From Leptolyngbyaceae cyanobacterium CSU_1_4 (GTDB lineage Bacteria; Cyanobacteriota; Cyanobacteriia; Elainellales; Elainellaceae), in the NCBI GenBank assembly GCA_012034615.1, contig JAAUPA010000021.1:1-32426 (forward strand): DNA of 32,426 nt, in the 5' to 3' direction. The position numbers and the translations under genes were made by a program. This document shows positions 8,345 to 17,318 of this stretch, piece by piece. How positions within the stretch are numbered: position 1 is the first letter of the stretch; every line of letters starts with the position of its first letter. Below the pieces are notes generated by a model. The model did not search any database. It was given only the letters and a program-made list of their open reading frames with translations, and had not been told where the DNA came from.

Positions 8345-9434
8345 ATGGCAAACTGAAGGTGGGTTTATTATTTGGGGGCTGCTCGGGAGAACACGAAGTT
8401 TCTATTAGCTCAGCCAGGGCGATCGCCCAAGCCCTAACCACGCCGCTCAATACTGCCCAGTACGACTTGGTTCTCTTCTACATTCAAAAAGATGGCATTT
8501 GGCAAGGTAGCGAAGTAGCTCAACAAGTTCTCGCTTCGGGTCAGCCGCTCCAGCCGCTCTATGCCTTTTCCCCTCAATCCCCCGCTTCCCAGCCGCTCAC
8601 CTCCCGCCATCAACGCTGGACATTTCCTCCGGAAGTTGCTGAGATCGAGGTCTGGTTTCCTATTCTCCATGGTCCCAATGGTGAAGACGGCACGGTTCAA
8701 GGCTTACTGAAGTTGATGCAAGTGCCCTGTGTGGGTTCAGGCGTTTTAGCCTCCTCGGTTGGAATGGATAAGCTGGCGATGAAAGATATTTTGCTCAGGC
8801 AGGACTGCCCCAGGTGAAGTATTTGCCAGTGACTCGTCGGGAGGTTATGGACGAGCAAGCCTGTGCCAAAATCTGCGATCGCATCGAAGCCGAGTTAGGC
8901 TACCCTTGTTTTGTTAAACCCGCTAACCTCGGCTCTTCAGTCGGTATTGCCAAAGTTCGCACCCGCTCTGAACTAAAAACTGCCCTGAGCCATGCTGCCA
9001 CCCTCGATCGCCGCCTCATTGTCGAAGCAGGGGTGGCTGCCCGCGAAGTTGAATGTGCTGTCTTGGGCAACGACTCACCCCAAGCTTCCGTGGTCGGTGA
9101 AATTACCTTTGAAAGCGACTTTTACGACTACGAAACAAAATATACCGCAGGCAAAGCTGACCTGTTCATTCCAGCGCCTCTGCCCCCGGCGATCGCCACC
9201 CAAATTCAAGCAATGGCAATCCAGGCTTTTATTGCCCTAGATGGCGCTGGCATTAGCCGTCTGGACTTCTTTTATGTAGAAGCCACTGGAGCAGTGCTGA
9301 TTAACGAAGTCAACACAATGCCTGGGTTTACGGCTACCAGCATGTATCCTCAGCTCTGGGCAGCCAGTGGAATTCCTTTTCCAGAGTTGGTCGATCGATT
9401 AGTACAACTGGCGATCGAGCGGAGCAAGGGTTGA
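8345..9434 (+). CDS. ddl: D-alanine--D-alanine ligase, two frameshifts
   Basis: An ATP-grasp ligase making D-Ala-D-Ala for the peptidoglycan stem peptide, cytoplasmic. Segments in order: [18 protein letters not shown] (N-terminal strand-loop with the substrate Glu and Ser), [50 protein letters not shown] (ATP-binding glycine/serine loop), EVECAVLG, and [25 protein letters not shown] (metal and substrate site). Frame is lost twice. An A is missing in the AAA at 8350-8352, so the true start Met-Ala-Lys-Leu-Lys-Val is at 8345, not the GTG at 8359. A T is missing in the TTTT at 8789-8792; adding it gives [17 protein letters not shown] and joins the two track ORFs. Repaired length is about 363 aa, normal for Ddl. 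Confidence 0.93.
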
Positions 9435-9547
9435 CAAAACTTAAGGGAGGCTCTGCTTTCCGCCCATAATCTTTCGGGAACCCTGAGTTATTAGTTTTGC
9501 ACAGGCATCACTATCAACTAACCTCAATGAGTGCCCCGGAGTTGACT

Positions 9548-9871
9548 ATGGAAAGCTTAATTACTTTTATTGTCTTTATCGCTTTTTACGCCTACATTTC
9601 CTATTCTTTGCAAGTGATTGGCAAAAAGCTAGGCGTTGAAAATGCTTGGTTGGCATGGATTCCTTTTGGAAATCTTTATGTCCTTTGTGTCGCCGCAGGC
9701 AAACCCGCTTGGTGGATGATTTTATGCTTGGTTCCCTTTGTCAACTTGGTGGTGTCAGTGATGCTCTGGGTTTCGGTTACGAAGCGGCTAGGGAAATCTC
9801 CTTGGCTGCTTTTACTTTTCCTTGTGCCCCTAATTAATATGGCGCTGATTGGCTACTTAGCCTTTGCTTAA
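9548..9871 (+). CDS. Small multi-pass membrane protein (DUF5684-like)
   Basis: A hydrophobic protein of about 107 aa with three or four membrane helices: LITFIVFIAFYAYISY, AWLAWIPFGNLYVLCVAAG, MILCLVPFVNLVVSVMLW and PWLLLLFLVPLINMALIGYL. The internal pattern (WLAWIPFGNLYVL, KRLGKSPW) resembles DUF5684-type proteins; function unknown. The track starts at a TTG (9497), but the ATG at 9548 is preceded by CCGGAG at Shine-Dalgarno distance, so I prefer it; ATG 9527 is the alternative. It follows ddl by about 110 bp and is closed by the hairpin at 9921-9954. Confidence 0.75.
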   Translation: MESLITFIVFIAFYAYISYSLQVIGKKLGVENAWLAWIPFGNLYVLCVAAGKPAWWMILCLVPFVNLVVSVMLWVSVTKRLGKSPWLLLLFLVPLINMALIGYLAFA

Positions 9872-9920
9872 CCGAATCATTGATCTTGCAGATCTGTAAT
9901 CCTGAAGATAATTCCAGAAT

Positions 9921-9960
9921 GACGATCGCCTCTCCACGGATGGGGGCGATCGTCGTTTTA
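9921..9960 (+). terminator. Terminator-like hairpin built from HIP1-type palindromes
   Basis: GACGATCGCC (9921-9930) pairs perfectly with GGCGATCGTC (9945-9954), followed by GTTTTAT. The position just after the membrane-protein gene fits a rightward terminator. The arms contain HIP1-core sequence. Confidence 0.6.
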
Positions 9961-10020
9961 TCCCTGCTAAAATCGAAGAGAGCGATAAACGGTTCCCTTC
10001 TAAGCGCCCAGGGCTTTGAT

Positions 10021-10604
10021 ATGAACAGTCTCAGAACGTTCATAGAAAAAAGCCTCTCCTGGGGCTGCTTCGTCGTTACCCCGCTGCGGCTGTTCTTGCC
10101 TTGTGGATGACTTTGGTACTGTCGGCCGGGCTGGCTACGGCTGCGCTAGTCAACCTAAATCATAGTGCCGCCACCAAAACTCCTCAGCTTCCTTCAAACG
10201 AGCCTTCGACCTCTGCCCTCACCCTGCCCTCCACAGTAGAACAACCCCCACCAGGATCACCCTGGCTGTCGTTTGGGGCGATCGTCCTAAGCTGCATGGT
10301 AGGCTGCCTCGTCCTTTCCCGAACCGTTCGGTCTGGGGGTTATCAACCCGTTGAACGCAAACTCCTCAGGGCTAAAAGTTCTACCCGTAGACAAGCGGCT
10401 GAACGCGATCGCCAAGGTTCCCACTTAGCTGCCGAGCGACCTCAGCCTAAAGCATCTTCCCCTGACTCAGTCGCCACCTCAGCCGTAGCTACACCAGTGA
10501 GTGTCGTCCCCGTGCAAGAAAATCATCCGCTCGATTGGGAAGAACCCAGCCTAGCGGACAGTCTTGATATGCGCCAACGACGACCCTTGTCCCATTGGCT
10601 TTAA
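10021..10604 (+). CDS. Two-helix membrane protein with disordered tail, one frameshift
   Basis: The track ORF starts at TTG 10101, but an upstream frame beginning at ATG 10021 (MNSLRTFIEK) joins it if one A is added to the A6 run at 10046-10051, giving IEKKPLLGLLRRYPAAAVLALW. The repaired protein is about 194 aa: a short basic N-terminus, a first membrane helix (AAAVLALWMTLVLSAGLATA), a Pro/Ser/Thr-rich loop, a second helix (LSFGAIVLSCMVGCLVLS) and a cytoplasmic basic then low-complexity tail ending DMRQRRPLSHWL. I recognise no family. It is a stand-alone gene with weak translation signals. Confidence 0.6.
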
Positions 10605-10673
10605 AGCAAATCAATTCAAAGAGTATCTGACAAACTTAGTCTGCTCCTGAACCCCTCTAATTACTTCGTACTA

Positions 10674-11015
10674 TTACTCAGCACTATTGTTGCGGGCTTC
10701 ATCTTCGCTGTAGGTAGGAGAAGCGTTGTAAAGGGCATCCAAGCGATCGCGCGCATCTTCAATCGTCATTGAGCGCATCACCAAGAACGGCTCATTGACA
10801 ACATTGCCGTACTTATCGAGCAACTCAGGATGAGAAACCGATCGAATATGTGCGCCTGGGCTCACTAAGGAGTTAGAGGAGTTGGGAGAAAACTGACCCT
10901 TGTAACCATAAGTACGCTGAGAATCTGCGCCTAAAACCATAAGGTTGCGAATCAAATTTCCAACCGCCAGGAAAGCCAAAACTGTGAAAGCTAAAATATA
11001 AATCAGGTGCAACAT
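10674..11015 (-). CDS. DUF2973 small membrane protein
   Basis: A cyanobacteria-specific DUF2973 protein of 113 aa. The ORF track begins at 11081, but Met at 11015 (MLHLIYILAFTVLAF) is preceded by a strong GGAGG ten bases upstream, so that start is used. One N-terminal membrane helix (about residues 1-20) is followed by a soluble region with HPELLDKYGNVVNEPFLVMR and IEDARDRLDALY, and an acidic tail (YSEDEARNNSAE). Function is unknown. It commonly sits beside a DUF2605 gene in cyanobacteria, as here. Confidence 0.82.
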   Translation of the reverse strand: MLHLIYILAFTVLAFLAVGNLIRNLMVLGADSQRTYGYKGQFSPNSSNSLVSPGAHIRSVSHPELLDKYGNVVNEPFLVMRSMTIEDARDRLDALYNASPTYSEDEARNNSAE

Positions 11016-11258
11016 AATTCTTTTTCCTCCAAGCAGATAATCCGCAAGTAGAGCAGATGGACTGTGGCTCTCATGCCTCAAGACTCTGGAACTCCAACAA
11101 GACTCTGAAACGATAACTTTTTATGAAACTATTTTCGTTCTGTTCAGACCTATTTAGACCTGTTGAACACATTTTCTTAATAAATTGTTTACCTAGACTC
11201 TCAGATTACCAAAGAAATCTGAGTTTATCTACCTCCTTAGAGCAATCCCTCGCGGCGA

Positions 11259-11546
11259 TTATTCTAGGCTCGAAGTTTCTGAGCGAAACTGTTTTCCTAC
11301 CTTCCAACATTCTGCTACAAGCTGATGCCAAGGCATCATCACCCCTGTCTCTACTCCAACCTGTCCATCAGTTGCTAACAGAAGCATCTTAGCGACTGAA
11401 ACCTCTTGCTGGGCTTGCTTAACCCGACTGAGTAAATCAGCCTGGTATTCTCTACCCAAAAACTCAAGCTCTTGAAGTTCAAGAAGCGATCGGGATTTTT
11501 CAAACCAGTATTGAAAATCATCTAGCAAGGGTTCTAGAAGATTCAT
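11259..11546 (-). CDS. DUF2605 protein
   Basis: A 95-aa mainly helical soluble protein of the cyanobacterial DUF2605 family: LLDDFQYWFEKSRSLLE, ADLLSRVKQAQQEVSVA, LLATDGQVGVETGVMMPWHQLVAECW. No membrane segment or known catalytic motif. It precedes the DUF2973 gene by about 240 bp on the same strand, so they may be co-transcribed or merely neighbours. It is divergent from thrS, with palindromes in the shared promoter region. Function unknown. Confidence 0.82.
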   Translation of the reverse strand: MNLLEPLLDDFQYWFEKSRSLLELQELEFLGREYQADLLSRVKQAQQEVSVAKMLLLATDGQVGVETGVMMPWHQLVAECWKVGKQFRSETSSLE

Positions 11547-11621
11547 TACAAGAAATCAGAATCGGGCAAGTTTGAGTTGAGCATTGATCTTAAAATCTGT
11601 CTTTAGAATAGCAATTAGCTT

Positions 11622-11636
11622 AACGTAATTTACGTT
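11622..11636. promoter_or_regulatory. 15-bp perfect palindrome, possible operator
   Basis: AACGTAA-T-TTACGTT is a perfect 7+1+7 inverted repeat, 76 bp upstream of the DUF2605 start and about 258 bp upstream of the thrS ATG, in the divergent promoter region. Its size and symmetry suit a dimeric repressor, but I cannot name one. Confidence 0.45.
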
Positions 11637-11729
11637 TCTTAACAAATGTTGATGAGTTCCTCAGAATTAAGCAAGTTTAGAAGGGGCGACTTCATCCAGA
11701 GGGATGGCAACAGGGGCAGGAACAATTCT

Positions 11730-11743
11730 TTGGCAAACGCCAA
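11730..11743. promoter_or_regulatory. TTGGC-N4-GCCAA palindrome upstream of thrS
   Basis: TTGGCAAACGCCAA is a perfect 5-bp inverted repeat with a 4-base centre, about 150 bp upstream of the thrS ATG. It may be an operator or a small hairpin in the leader; no regulator is assigned. Confidence 0.35.
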
Positions 11744-11768
11744 TCTTTAATACCCGATCAAAAAAATC

Positions 11769-11797
11769 TGTATTCGGGGTTCAGTTGGCTGAATACA
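11769..11797 (+). promoter_or_regulatory. Overlapping alternative hairpins in the thrS leader
   Basis: TGTATTC (11769-11775) can pair with GAATACA (11791-11797), while the inner TTCAG (11780-11784) can pair with CTGAA (11789-11793). The two pairings share bases, so they exclude one another unless only partly formed. This lies about 100 bp before the thrS start. Confidence 0.35.
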
Positions 11798-11893
11798 ATA
11801 GATTAAGGTATGGCAGGGCGATCGCTTGGGAGCACTTTCAAGCGATCGCCGCTGTCCTCTAATTTCCTTCCTATCGACGTATCGCCTAGACTA

Positions 11894-13713
11894 ATGCCTA
11901 ACTCAGACGCTGCTTTGCCCCAAGCCGACAAAATCTATTTGCCAAAATCCAGCGAGTCGAAAACCCTCCAAAAGATTCGCCACACTGCCTCGCACGTCAT
12001 GGCAATGGCAGTGCAAAAGCTGTTTCCTAAGGCGCAGGTCACGATTGGACCGTCCATTGAGAACGGCTTTTACTACGACTTTGATAGCCCAGAGCCGTTT
12101 ACCGAAAAAGATCTCAAGGTCATTAAGAAGGAGATGATTAAAATCATCAACCGGAAGCTGCCTGTGGTTCGGGAAGAAGTGACCCGAGAAGAGGCAAAGC
12201 GTCGAATTGAGGCGATTCAAGAACCCTATAAGTTGGAAATTTTGGAAGGGCTGGAGGAACCGATTACGCTCTATCACTTGGGCGACCAGTGGTGGGATTT
12301 GTGTGCTGGGCCCCATGTAGAGAGTACGGCGGAGTTGAATCCAGAGGCGATCGCCCTAGAAAGCCTTGCCGGAGCTTATTGGCGTGGCGATGAAACCAAG
12401 GCACAGCTCCAACGGATCTATGGCACCGCTTGGGAAACTCCAGAGCAGTTGGTAGAATATCAGCGGCGAAAAGAAGAGGCGATGCGCCGCGACCACCGCA
12501 AAATTGGTAAAGAGCTGGGGCTATTTGTCTTTGCTGATCCCGTCGGTCCGGGGTTGCCCCTATGGACTCCCAAGGGCACAGTGCTGCGATCGACCTTAGA
12601 GGATTTTCTGAAGCAAGAGCAGGTGAAGCGGGGCTATTTGCCTGTGGTCACTCCCCACATTTCTCGGGTGGAGTTGTTCAAACAATCGGGGCATTGGCAA
12701 AAGTACAAAGAAGATATGTTCCCCATGATGGCGGAAAACGATGAGGCTCGTGCCCTAGAGCAGGGCTTTGTCATGAAGCCCATGAACTGCCCCTTTCACA
12801 TTCAAATCTACAAGTCCACCCTGCGATCGTACCGCGAGCTGCCCATGCGCTTGGCTGAATTTGGCACAGTCTACCGCTACGAGCAATCGGGCGAGCTGGG
12901 TGGATTGACTCGGGTTCGGGGTTTTACCGTGGATGACTCCCACCTATTTGTTACCCCTGAACAGCTTGATGATGAGTTTATGAGTGTGGTCGATCTCACA
13001 TTGACGGTGTTTAAAAGCCTGCAACTCAAAAACTTTCGGGCAAGGCTGAGTTTCCGCGATCCGGCTTCTGATAAATATATTGGCACCGATGAGACTTGGG
13101 ATAAGGCTGAGGGGGCAATCCGTCGAGCGGTGGAAAAACTGGGGATGGATCATTTTGAAGGCATTGGCGAAGCGGCGTTTTATGGACCTAAGCTCGACTT
13201 TATCTTTCAAGATGCTTTAGATCGGGAGTGGCAGTTGGGAACTGTGCAGGTCGATTATATTCTGCCCGAACGGTTCGATTTGGAATATGTGGCGGATGAT
13301 GGCACTCGCAAGCGTCCGGTCATGCTTCACCGTGCGCCTTTTGGCTCTTTGGAGCGCTTGGTTGGTATTCTGATCGAAGAGTATGCAGGCGATTTTCCGC
13401 TGTGGTTGTCTCCGGTGCAGGTGCGGTTGTTGCCGGTGACTGAGGAGGTGCTGCCGTTTGTCACGGAAGTGGCAGCGCAAATGCGATCGCTCCATATCCG
13501 GGCTGAGGTGGATGCGAGTGGAGAGCGCCTCGGTAAGATGATTCGCAATGCTGAGAAGGAAAAGATTCCGGTGATGGCAGTGGTGGGAGCCAAGGAAATG
13601 GAGGCAAGGACGTTGAATATCCGCACCCGCGCCTCTGGCGAACTCGGAGCCATTGCGGTGGCAGAAGTGATGGAGCGGATGACGGGGCGATCGCCCAGTT
13701 TGCCAGTTTTTAA
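11894..13713 (+). CDS. thrS: Threonyl-tRNA synthetase, TGS-less cyanobacterial form, C-terminal frameshift
   Basis: A class II synthetase charging tRNA-Thr. I start at the ATG of MPNSDAALPQ (11894); the track's 11810 start adds a HIP1-rich unrelated leader. No TGS domain precedes the editing domain, as is normal for cyanobacteria. The editing domain has HTASH (30-34) and CAGPH. The catalytic core has FVMKPMNCPFH, VDDSHLF and VMLHRAPFGSLER, supplying the three zinc ligands Cys, His and His, plus YRYEQSGELGGLTRVRGFT (motif 2). The anticodon-binding domain follows (VRLLPVTEEV, GERLGKMIRNAE). The track C-terminus reads through into the convergent glycosyltransferase. Adding one G to the G4 run at 13684-13687 gives MTGAIAQFASF and a TAA at 13711-13713, the natural end. 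Confidence 0.95.
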
Positions 13714-14668
13714 TCCTCTCGTCGAGCGAGTTTGTTCAATAACTCTAGACCGTACCGCAGCCATCCTTGGGGGTGATGCTGGCAGAGCGCGATCGCAACG
13801 CGGCTAGCATCACGCCAGTTGCCCCGCTTGACCTGGGTCGCCAATTCGTAGGGAATATAGCGTCCGTGCAGCCTTTGAAAGTGCTGCTCCCGGCTCGATA
13901 GGCACGGCGGTATTCCCGATCGCCTTCCACTCGGCTCCATTGTTTTTGCAGGGCACGCAGGGTAAAGGCAAGCTTACGAGTGACCGCAGTGGTGGAACTT
14001 TTGCTAGCGTCATGCTGGCGATATTCGGCAATGACCTGATTGTGCCGACCCGCCAAGAACTGCGCGGCGGCTCGGAGACAGAGGTCGTAATCTTGAGAGT
14101 TCGTTAAAGCCAAATCAAAGCCGCCGATTTGCTCAAAGACTTGACGACGGAACATAATGCGGGCAGGCGGCACAGGAAATTCGCCGCTCAGCATGAGGGC
14201 ATAGTCGTTGGCAACAGAGACTTTAAGCTTGTCTTCCTGGTGCGTTTGTCCTCCATCGGTTGCCCGTCCTACCAGGTTTCCAGCGCTGTCTATATTTTGG
14301 TGCCGACCGTAAGCAAATCCACAGTTAGGATATTTTGCCAGACAGTCAACGCCGATTTCGAGGGCGTGGGGAAGGAGGCGATCGTCGTGGTCGAGAAAAA
14401 CTAGATAGCTGCCCTGGCTAGCTTGGATGCCCGTGTTGCGAGCTGCTGAAACCCCTTGGCAGGGTTGCCGAATGTAGCGAACAGGAGCCGCGTATGGGGT
14501 GGCGATCGCCTCTGTGCCATCCCTAGAACCGTCATCAATCACTAGGATTTCTCGCGCCGGATAGGTTTGTGCCAAAACGCTGTCGATCGCATCTGCCAAA
14601 AGATCTGCCCCGTTGTGACAGGGAATAATCACGGAAACCGTGCCATCAGTCACAGGGTCATCAGTCAT
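13710..14668 (-). CDS. Family 2 glycosyltransferase, one frameshift
   Basis: A GT-A fold glycosyltransferase of about 319 aa: VSVIIPCHNGADLLADAI, EILVIDDGSRDGTEAIA (nucleotide binding), CQGVSAARNTGIQASQG, and the FLDHDD metal-binding motif, with an acceptor-side region NSQDYDLCLRAA. It transfers a sugar from a nucleotide donor; acceptor unknown. The ATG at 14668 is preferred over the track's TTG at 14698. A G is missing in the CCC (minus GGG) at 13889-13891. Once restored, the C-terminus reads REQHFQRLHGRYIPYELATQ and ends LNKLARRED at 13710. The repaired stop overlaps the repaired thrS stop within a TTAA palindrome. It lies 100 bp downstream of icd on the same strand, separated by a hairpin. 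Confidence 0.85.
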
Positions 14669-14727
14669 AGAAAAAAGTGAGGCGGCTGGGAAATACAAGA
14701 ATCGACCAGGTCTAAATTCAGGATCGT

Positions 14728-14749
14728 TAAGGGGCAGGATGCCCCCTTA
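14728..14749 (-). terminator. Hairpin downstream of icd
   Basis: TAAGGGG and CCCCTTA form a stem around an 8-base loop just beyond the icd stop (14769, minus strand). An outer GGTCT/AGACC pair (14709-14713 and 14756-14760) could extend it. No clear U-run follows, so the termination role is tentative. Confidence 0.45.
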
Positions 14750-14768
14750 CGCCTAAGACCGATCGCCC

Positions 14769-16187
14769 TTAAAAATATTTAACGATCGCCTCTGCAAACT
14801 CCGAACACTTCAATGGCTGGACGGGCGGCTCCATCATCCGAGCCAAGTCATAGGTTACTTCTCCCGCCGCGATCGCCCTTCCCAAACCCTGCTTAATTAA
14901 ATCCGCCGCTTCTTGCCAGCCCAAATACTCCAACATCATCACGCCCGAAAGAATGACTGAGCCTGGATTAATCCGGTCTAAGCCTGCGTGCTTCGGCGCG
15001 GTGCCATGGGTGGCTTCAAAAATGGCGCAGGCATCTCCAATATTTGCGCCCGGTCCCATGCCCAAACCGCCCACGATCGCCGCTGCCGCATCCGAAAGAT
15101 AATCGCCGTTCAGGTTCATGGTCGCCAGAATAGAATACTCATCCGGGCGCGTTTGAATCTGTTGAAAGATGCTGTCGGCAATGCGATCGTTCACCATAAT
15201 TTTTTTCTTCCATTGCCCGTTGCCATGGGTTTCCCCAATAGTGGTTAAAACTGCCTGAACTTCTTGGCAGATTTTTTCCTTCTTTTCAAGAGTCAGCGAA
15301 TCGTAACCTGGCTCAATTTTGCGAGCATTGTCTTCCACGCTTAAATCCGGGTGCTGTGCCTGATTCTCTAAAATCCACGATTCTTGCTCCGTCACACATT
15401 CGTTCCGAAACTCGGTCGTTGCCAGTTCATAGCCCCAGTCGCGGAACGCCCCTTCGGTATACTTCATAATGTTGCCCTTGTGGACTAAAGTCACCATTTG
15501 CTTCGCCTTGGGAAGGCGCAGAGCATGCTTCATAGCGCGCCGCACCAGGCGCTGGGAGCCGGTTTTGCTGATGGGCTTAATGCCAATACCAGAATCGAGG
15601 GGAATTTGCTTATTGCCATGTTCGGGTGTGGCAGGAATAAAGTCGGTGTTGAGAAGTTTAATTAGGCGATCGCCCAATTCGCTGCCCTGCTTCCACTCAA
15701 TGCCCAGATAAATATCTTCGGTATTTTCCCGATAAACAATAACGTCTAACTTTTCTGGAGTTTTGTGCGGCGAAGGCGTTCCCGCATAATACTTACACGG
15801 ACGAACGCAGGTATAAAGGTCGTGAATTTGTCGGAGCGCTACGTTGAGCGATCGAATGCCACCGCCAATCGGGGTAGTCAAAGGGCCCTTAATCGCCACC
15901 CCAAATTCTCGGATCGCCGTCAACGTATCTTCGGGCAAATACTGATAGGTGCCGTACACCTCACAGGCTTCATCTCCGGCATAAACCTTAAACCAAACCA
16001 GTTTGCGATCGCCCCCATAAGCTTTTTCGACTGCCGCATCAAACACGCGCTGCGAGGCAGGCCAAATATCTACCCCCGTCCCATCGCCCCGAATAAACGG
16101 AATAATTGGATCATTAGGAACAATCGGTTCACCCTCTTTAAAGGTAATGCGAGAGCCGATCGCGGGGGGAGTGATTTTTTCGTACAT
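14769..16187 (-). CDS. icd: NADP-dependent isocitrate dehydrogenase
   Basis: A 472-aa cytoplasmic enzyme oxidising isocitrate to 2-oxoglutarate with NADP, the carbon-skeleton source for ammonium assimilation in cyanobacteria. Landmarks: [38 protein letters not shown] (isocitrate-binding Ser and Arg residues), [52 protein letters not shown] (catalytic Lys/Asp region), and [19 protein letters not shown] (NADP site). Full family length and one of the few long genes here with no frameshift. The upstream region carries a 13-bp tandem repeat array. A GTA-N6-TAC palindrome at 16213-16224 has the wrong spacing for an NtcA box. Confidence 0.96.
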   Translation of the reverse strand: MYEKITPPAIGSRITFKEGEPIVPNDPIIPFIRGDGTGVDIWPASQRVFDAAVEKAYGGDRKLVWFKVYAGDEACEVYGTYQYLPEDTLTAIREFGVAIKGPLTTPIGGGIRSLNVALRQIHDLYTCVRPCKYYAGTPSPHKTPEKLDVIVYRENTEDIYLGIEWKQGSELGDRLIKLLNTDFIPATPEHGNKQIPLDSGIGIKPISKTGSQRLVRRAMKHALRLPKAKQMVTLVHKGNIMKYTEGAFRDWGYELATTEFRNECVTEQESWILENQAQHPDLSVEDNARKIEPGYDSLTLEKKEKICQEVQAVLTTIGETHGNGQWKKKIMVNDRIADSIFQQIQTRPDEYSILATMNLNGDYLSDAAAAIVGGLGMGPGANIGDACAIFEATHGTAPKHAGLDRINPGSVILSGVMMLEYLGWQEAADLIKQGLGRAIAAGEVTYDLARMMEPPVQPLKCSEFAEAIVKYF

Positions 16188-16589
16188 GGTGGCTAATAGC
16201 TCCTATCGTGCAGTAAGTCCTTACGTCAGATTGGTTGTACCACAAACTGGAGAAAGTCCCCGCTCTTGACTGACATTTTGGACTGAGTTGTTGGACTGAC
16301 TTGTTTGGACTGAGTTGTTGGACTGACTTGTTGGACTGAGTTGTTGGACTGAGTTGTTGGACTGACTTGTTGGCGATCGGCTGGCAGATGATGGATAGAG
16401 GATGGGCAGATATGGGCAGATGATTTTGTATGCCTTTGTGTAGCAGTCTGCTCCGAAAGCACTAGAAGGACTCTGAGCGCGATAGAATCATAAAGCTTAT
16501 CAACCACTAAAGTTCAGTCAGCGGTTGTCCCATAAGCAGTCTATCAATGCAGCCTTTGTCCCATGCATAACGTGCAGCCCATCTTGAAT
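16188..16589. other. Divergent intergenic region between icd and gun4
   Basis: About 400 bp that must hold promoters for icd (minus) and gun4 (plus). The middle is occupied by a seven-copy 13-bp tandem array. A minus-strand ORF (16226-16507) is just the repeat being translated (QQVSPTTQS units) and is not called as a gene. Confidence 0.6.
16278..16369. repeat. 13-bp tandem repeat array, seven copies
   Basis: Seven copies of TTGGACTGA(G/C)TTG lie head to tail, with one extra T after copy 2. The variable position gives the order G, C, G, C, G, G, C. A degenerate partial copy precedes the array, and the last unit runs into TTGGCGATCGG. The unit is not a CRISPR (no spacers) and is not the heptamer type of STRR known from heterocystous cyanobacteria. 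It is 91 bp upstream of the icd start. Confidence 0.95.
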
Positions 16590-17318
16590 ATGCCCTCGGA
16601 ATCTCAGTCAGAGACTCCTCCCTTCATCGACGAGCTCCTGACCCGCCTCCAGTCCGAGGCTGTCCGCAACCCGTTGCAACTGGTTCATGAGTTCGCGCAA
16701 TCTGGCGAATCCGGCTTAGAAGCGCTCATGAAATTTCTTCTAGAGCGTCAGGCTCACCCCAAGTCTCAACCCATGGGAGTTTTAGAGGGCACAGCGTATC
16801 AAATCTTGGTCAAAGCCAACACGCCCAGTACTCAAAAATTTCTGCAAACTCACTTTCCTCAAGGCGTAGTTCCTCTTCAGTCTAGCAACGGGATTGATTA
16901 CGCTCCGTTGCAAGCGCTTTTAGCTCAGCAAGATTTTCAAGCTGCCGATCGCCTCACCCTCGAAAAAATGTGCGAACTGGCAGGTTCAGCGACTCAAAAG
17001 TGGTTCTATTTCACCGCCGTCCAGAGCTTCCCGACTACCGATCTACAAACGATCAATCGCCTCTGGCTGGCGCATTCTGAAGGAAAATTTGGGTTCTCGG
17101 TACAACGCGAACTTTGGTTGTCGTTGGGCAAAGATTGGGAAAAACTGTGGACGCAGATCGACTGGAAAAATGGCAATAACTGGACACGCTATCCCCAAGG
17201 TTTCACCTGGGACTTGAGTGCGCCGCGAGGACATTTGCCTCTGTCGAACCAGCTTCGAGGCGTGCGGGTGATGGCGGCACTATTGGCACACCCGGCTTGG
17301 AGTAGCCCGGCTCCCTAA
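16590..17318 (+). CDS. gun4: GUN4 porphyrin-binding Mg-chelatase regulator
   Basis: GUN4 (Ycf53) binds protoporphyrin IX and Mg-protoporphyrin and stimulates Mg-chelatase, committing tetrapyrroles to chlorophyll. The N-terminal helical domain (about residues 1-95 from Met at 16590) is followed by the GUN4 core: GIDYAPLQALLAQQDFQAAD, LEKMCELAG, FPTTDLQTINRLWLAHSEGK, FGFSVQRELW, WTRYPQGFTWDLSAPRGHLP and NQLRGVRVMAALLAHPAW. The match to the cyanobacterial family is strong over the whole core. The start at 16590 (MPSESQ) or 16563 (MHNVQP) is undecided. The TAA overlaps the repaired stop of the convergent flavoprotein gene. Confidence 0.95.
   Translation: MPSESQSETPPFIDELLTRLQSEAVRNPLQLVHEFAQSGESGLEALMKFLLERQAHPKSQPMGVLEGTAYQILVKANTPSTQKFLQTHFPQGVVPLQSSNGIDYAPLQALLAQQDFQAADRLTLEKMCELAGSATQKWFYFTAVQSFPTTDLQTINRLWLAHSEGKFGFSVQRELWLSLGKDWEKLWTQIDWKNGNNWTRYPQGFTWDLSAPRGHLPLSNQLRGVRVMAALLAHPAWSSPAP

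Noticed and set aside
11123-11392. 89-aa plus-strand ORF
   Set aside because: It is antisense to the conserved DUF2605 gene, which fully explains the region.
13714-13807. C-terminal extension of thrS into the glycosyltransferase
   Set aside because: One added G at 13684-13687 gives a natural end MTGAIAQFASF; the extension is the antisense of the glycosyltransferase.
16213-16224. GTA...TAC palindrome upstream of icd as an NtcA box
   Set aside because: Spacing is six bases, but NtcA sites need eight (GTA-N8-TAC), and it lies only 26 bp from the start codon.
16278-16369. CRISPR array
   Set aside because: The units are 13 bp and contiguous, with no spacers and no cas genes nearby.
16226-16507. 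Minus-strand ORF with QQVSPTTQS repeats
   Set aside because: It is translation of the 13-bp DNA repeat array, with no conserved protein outside it.
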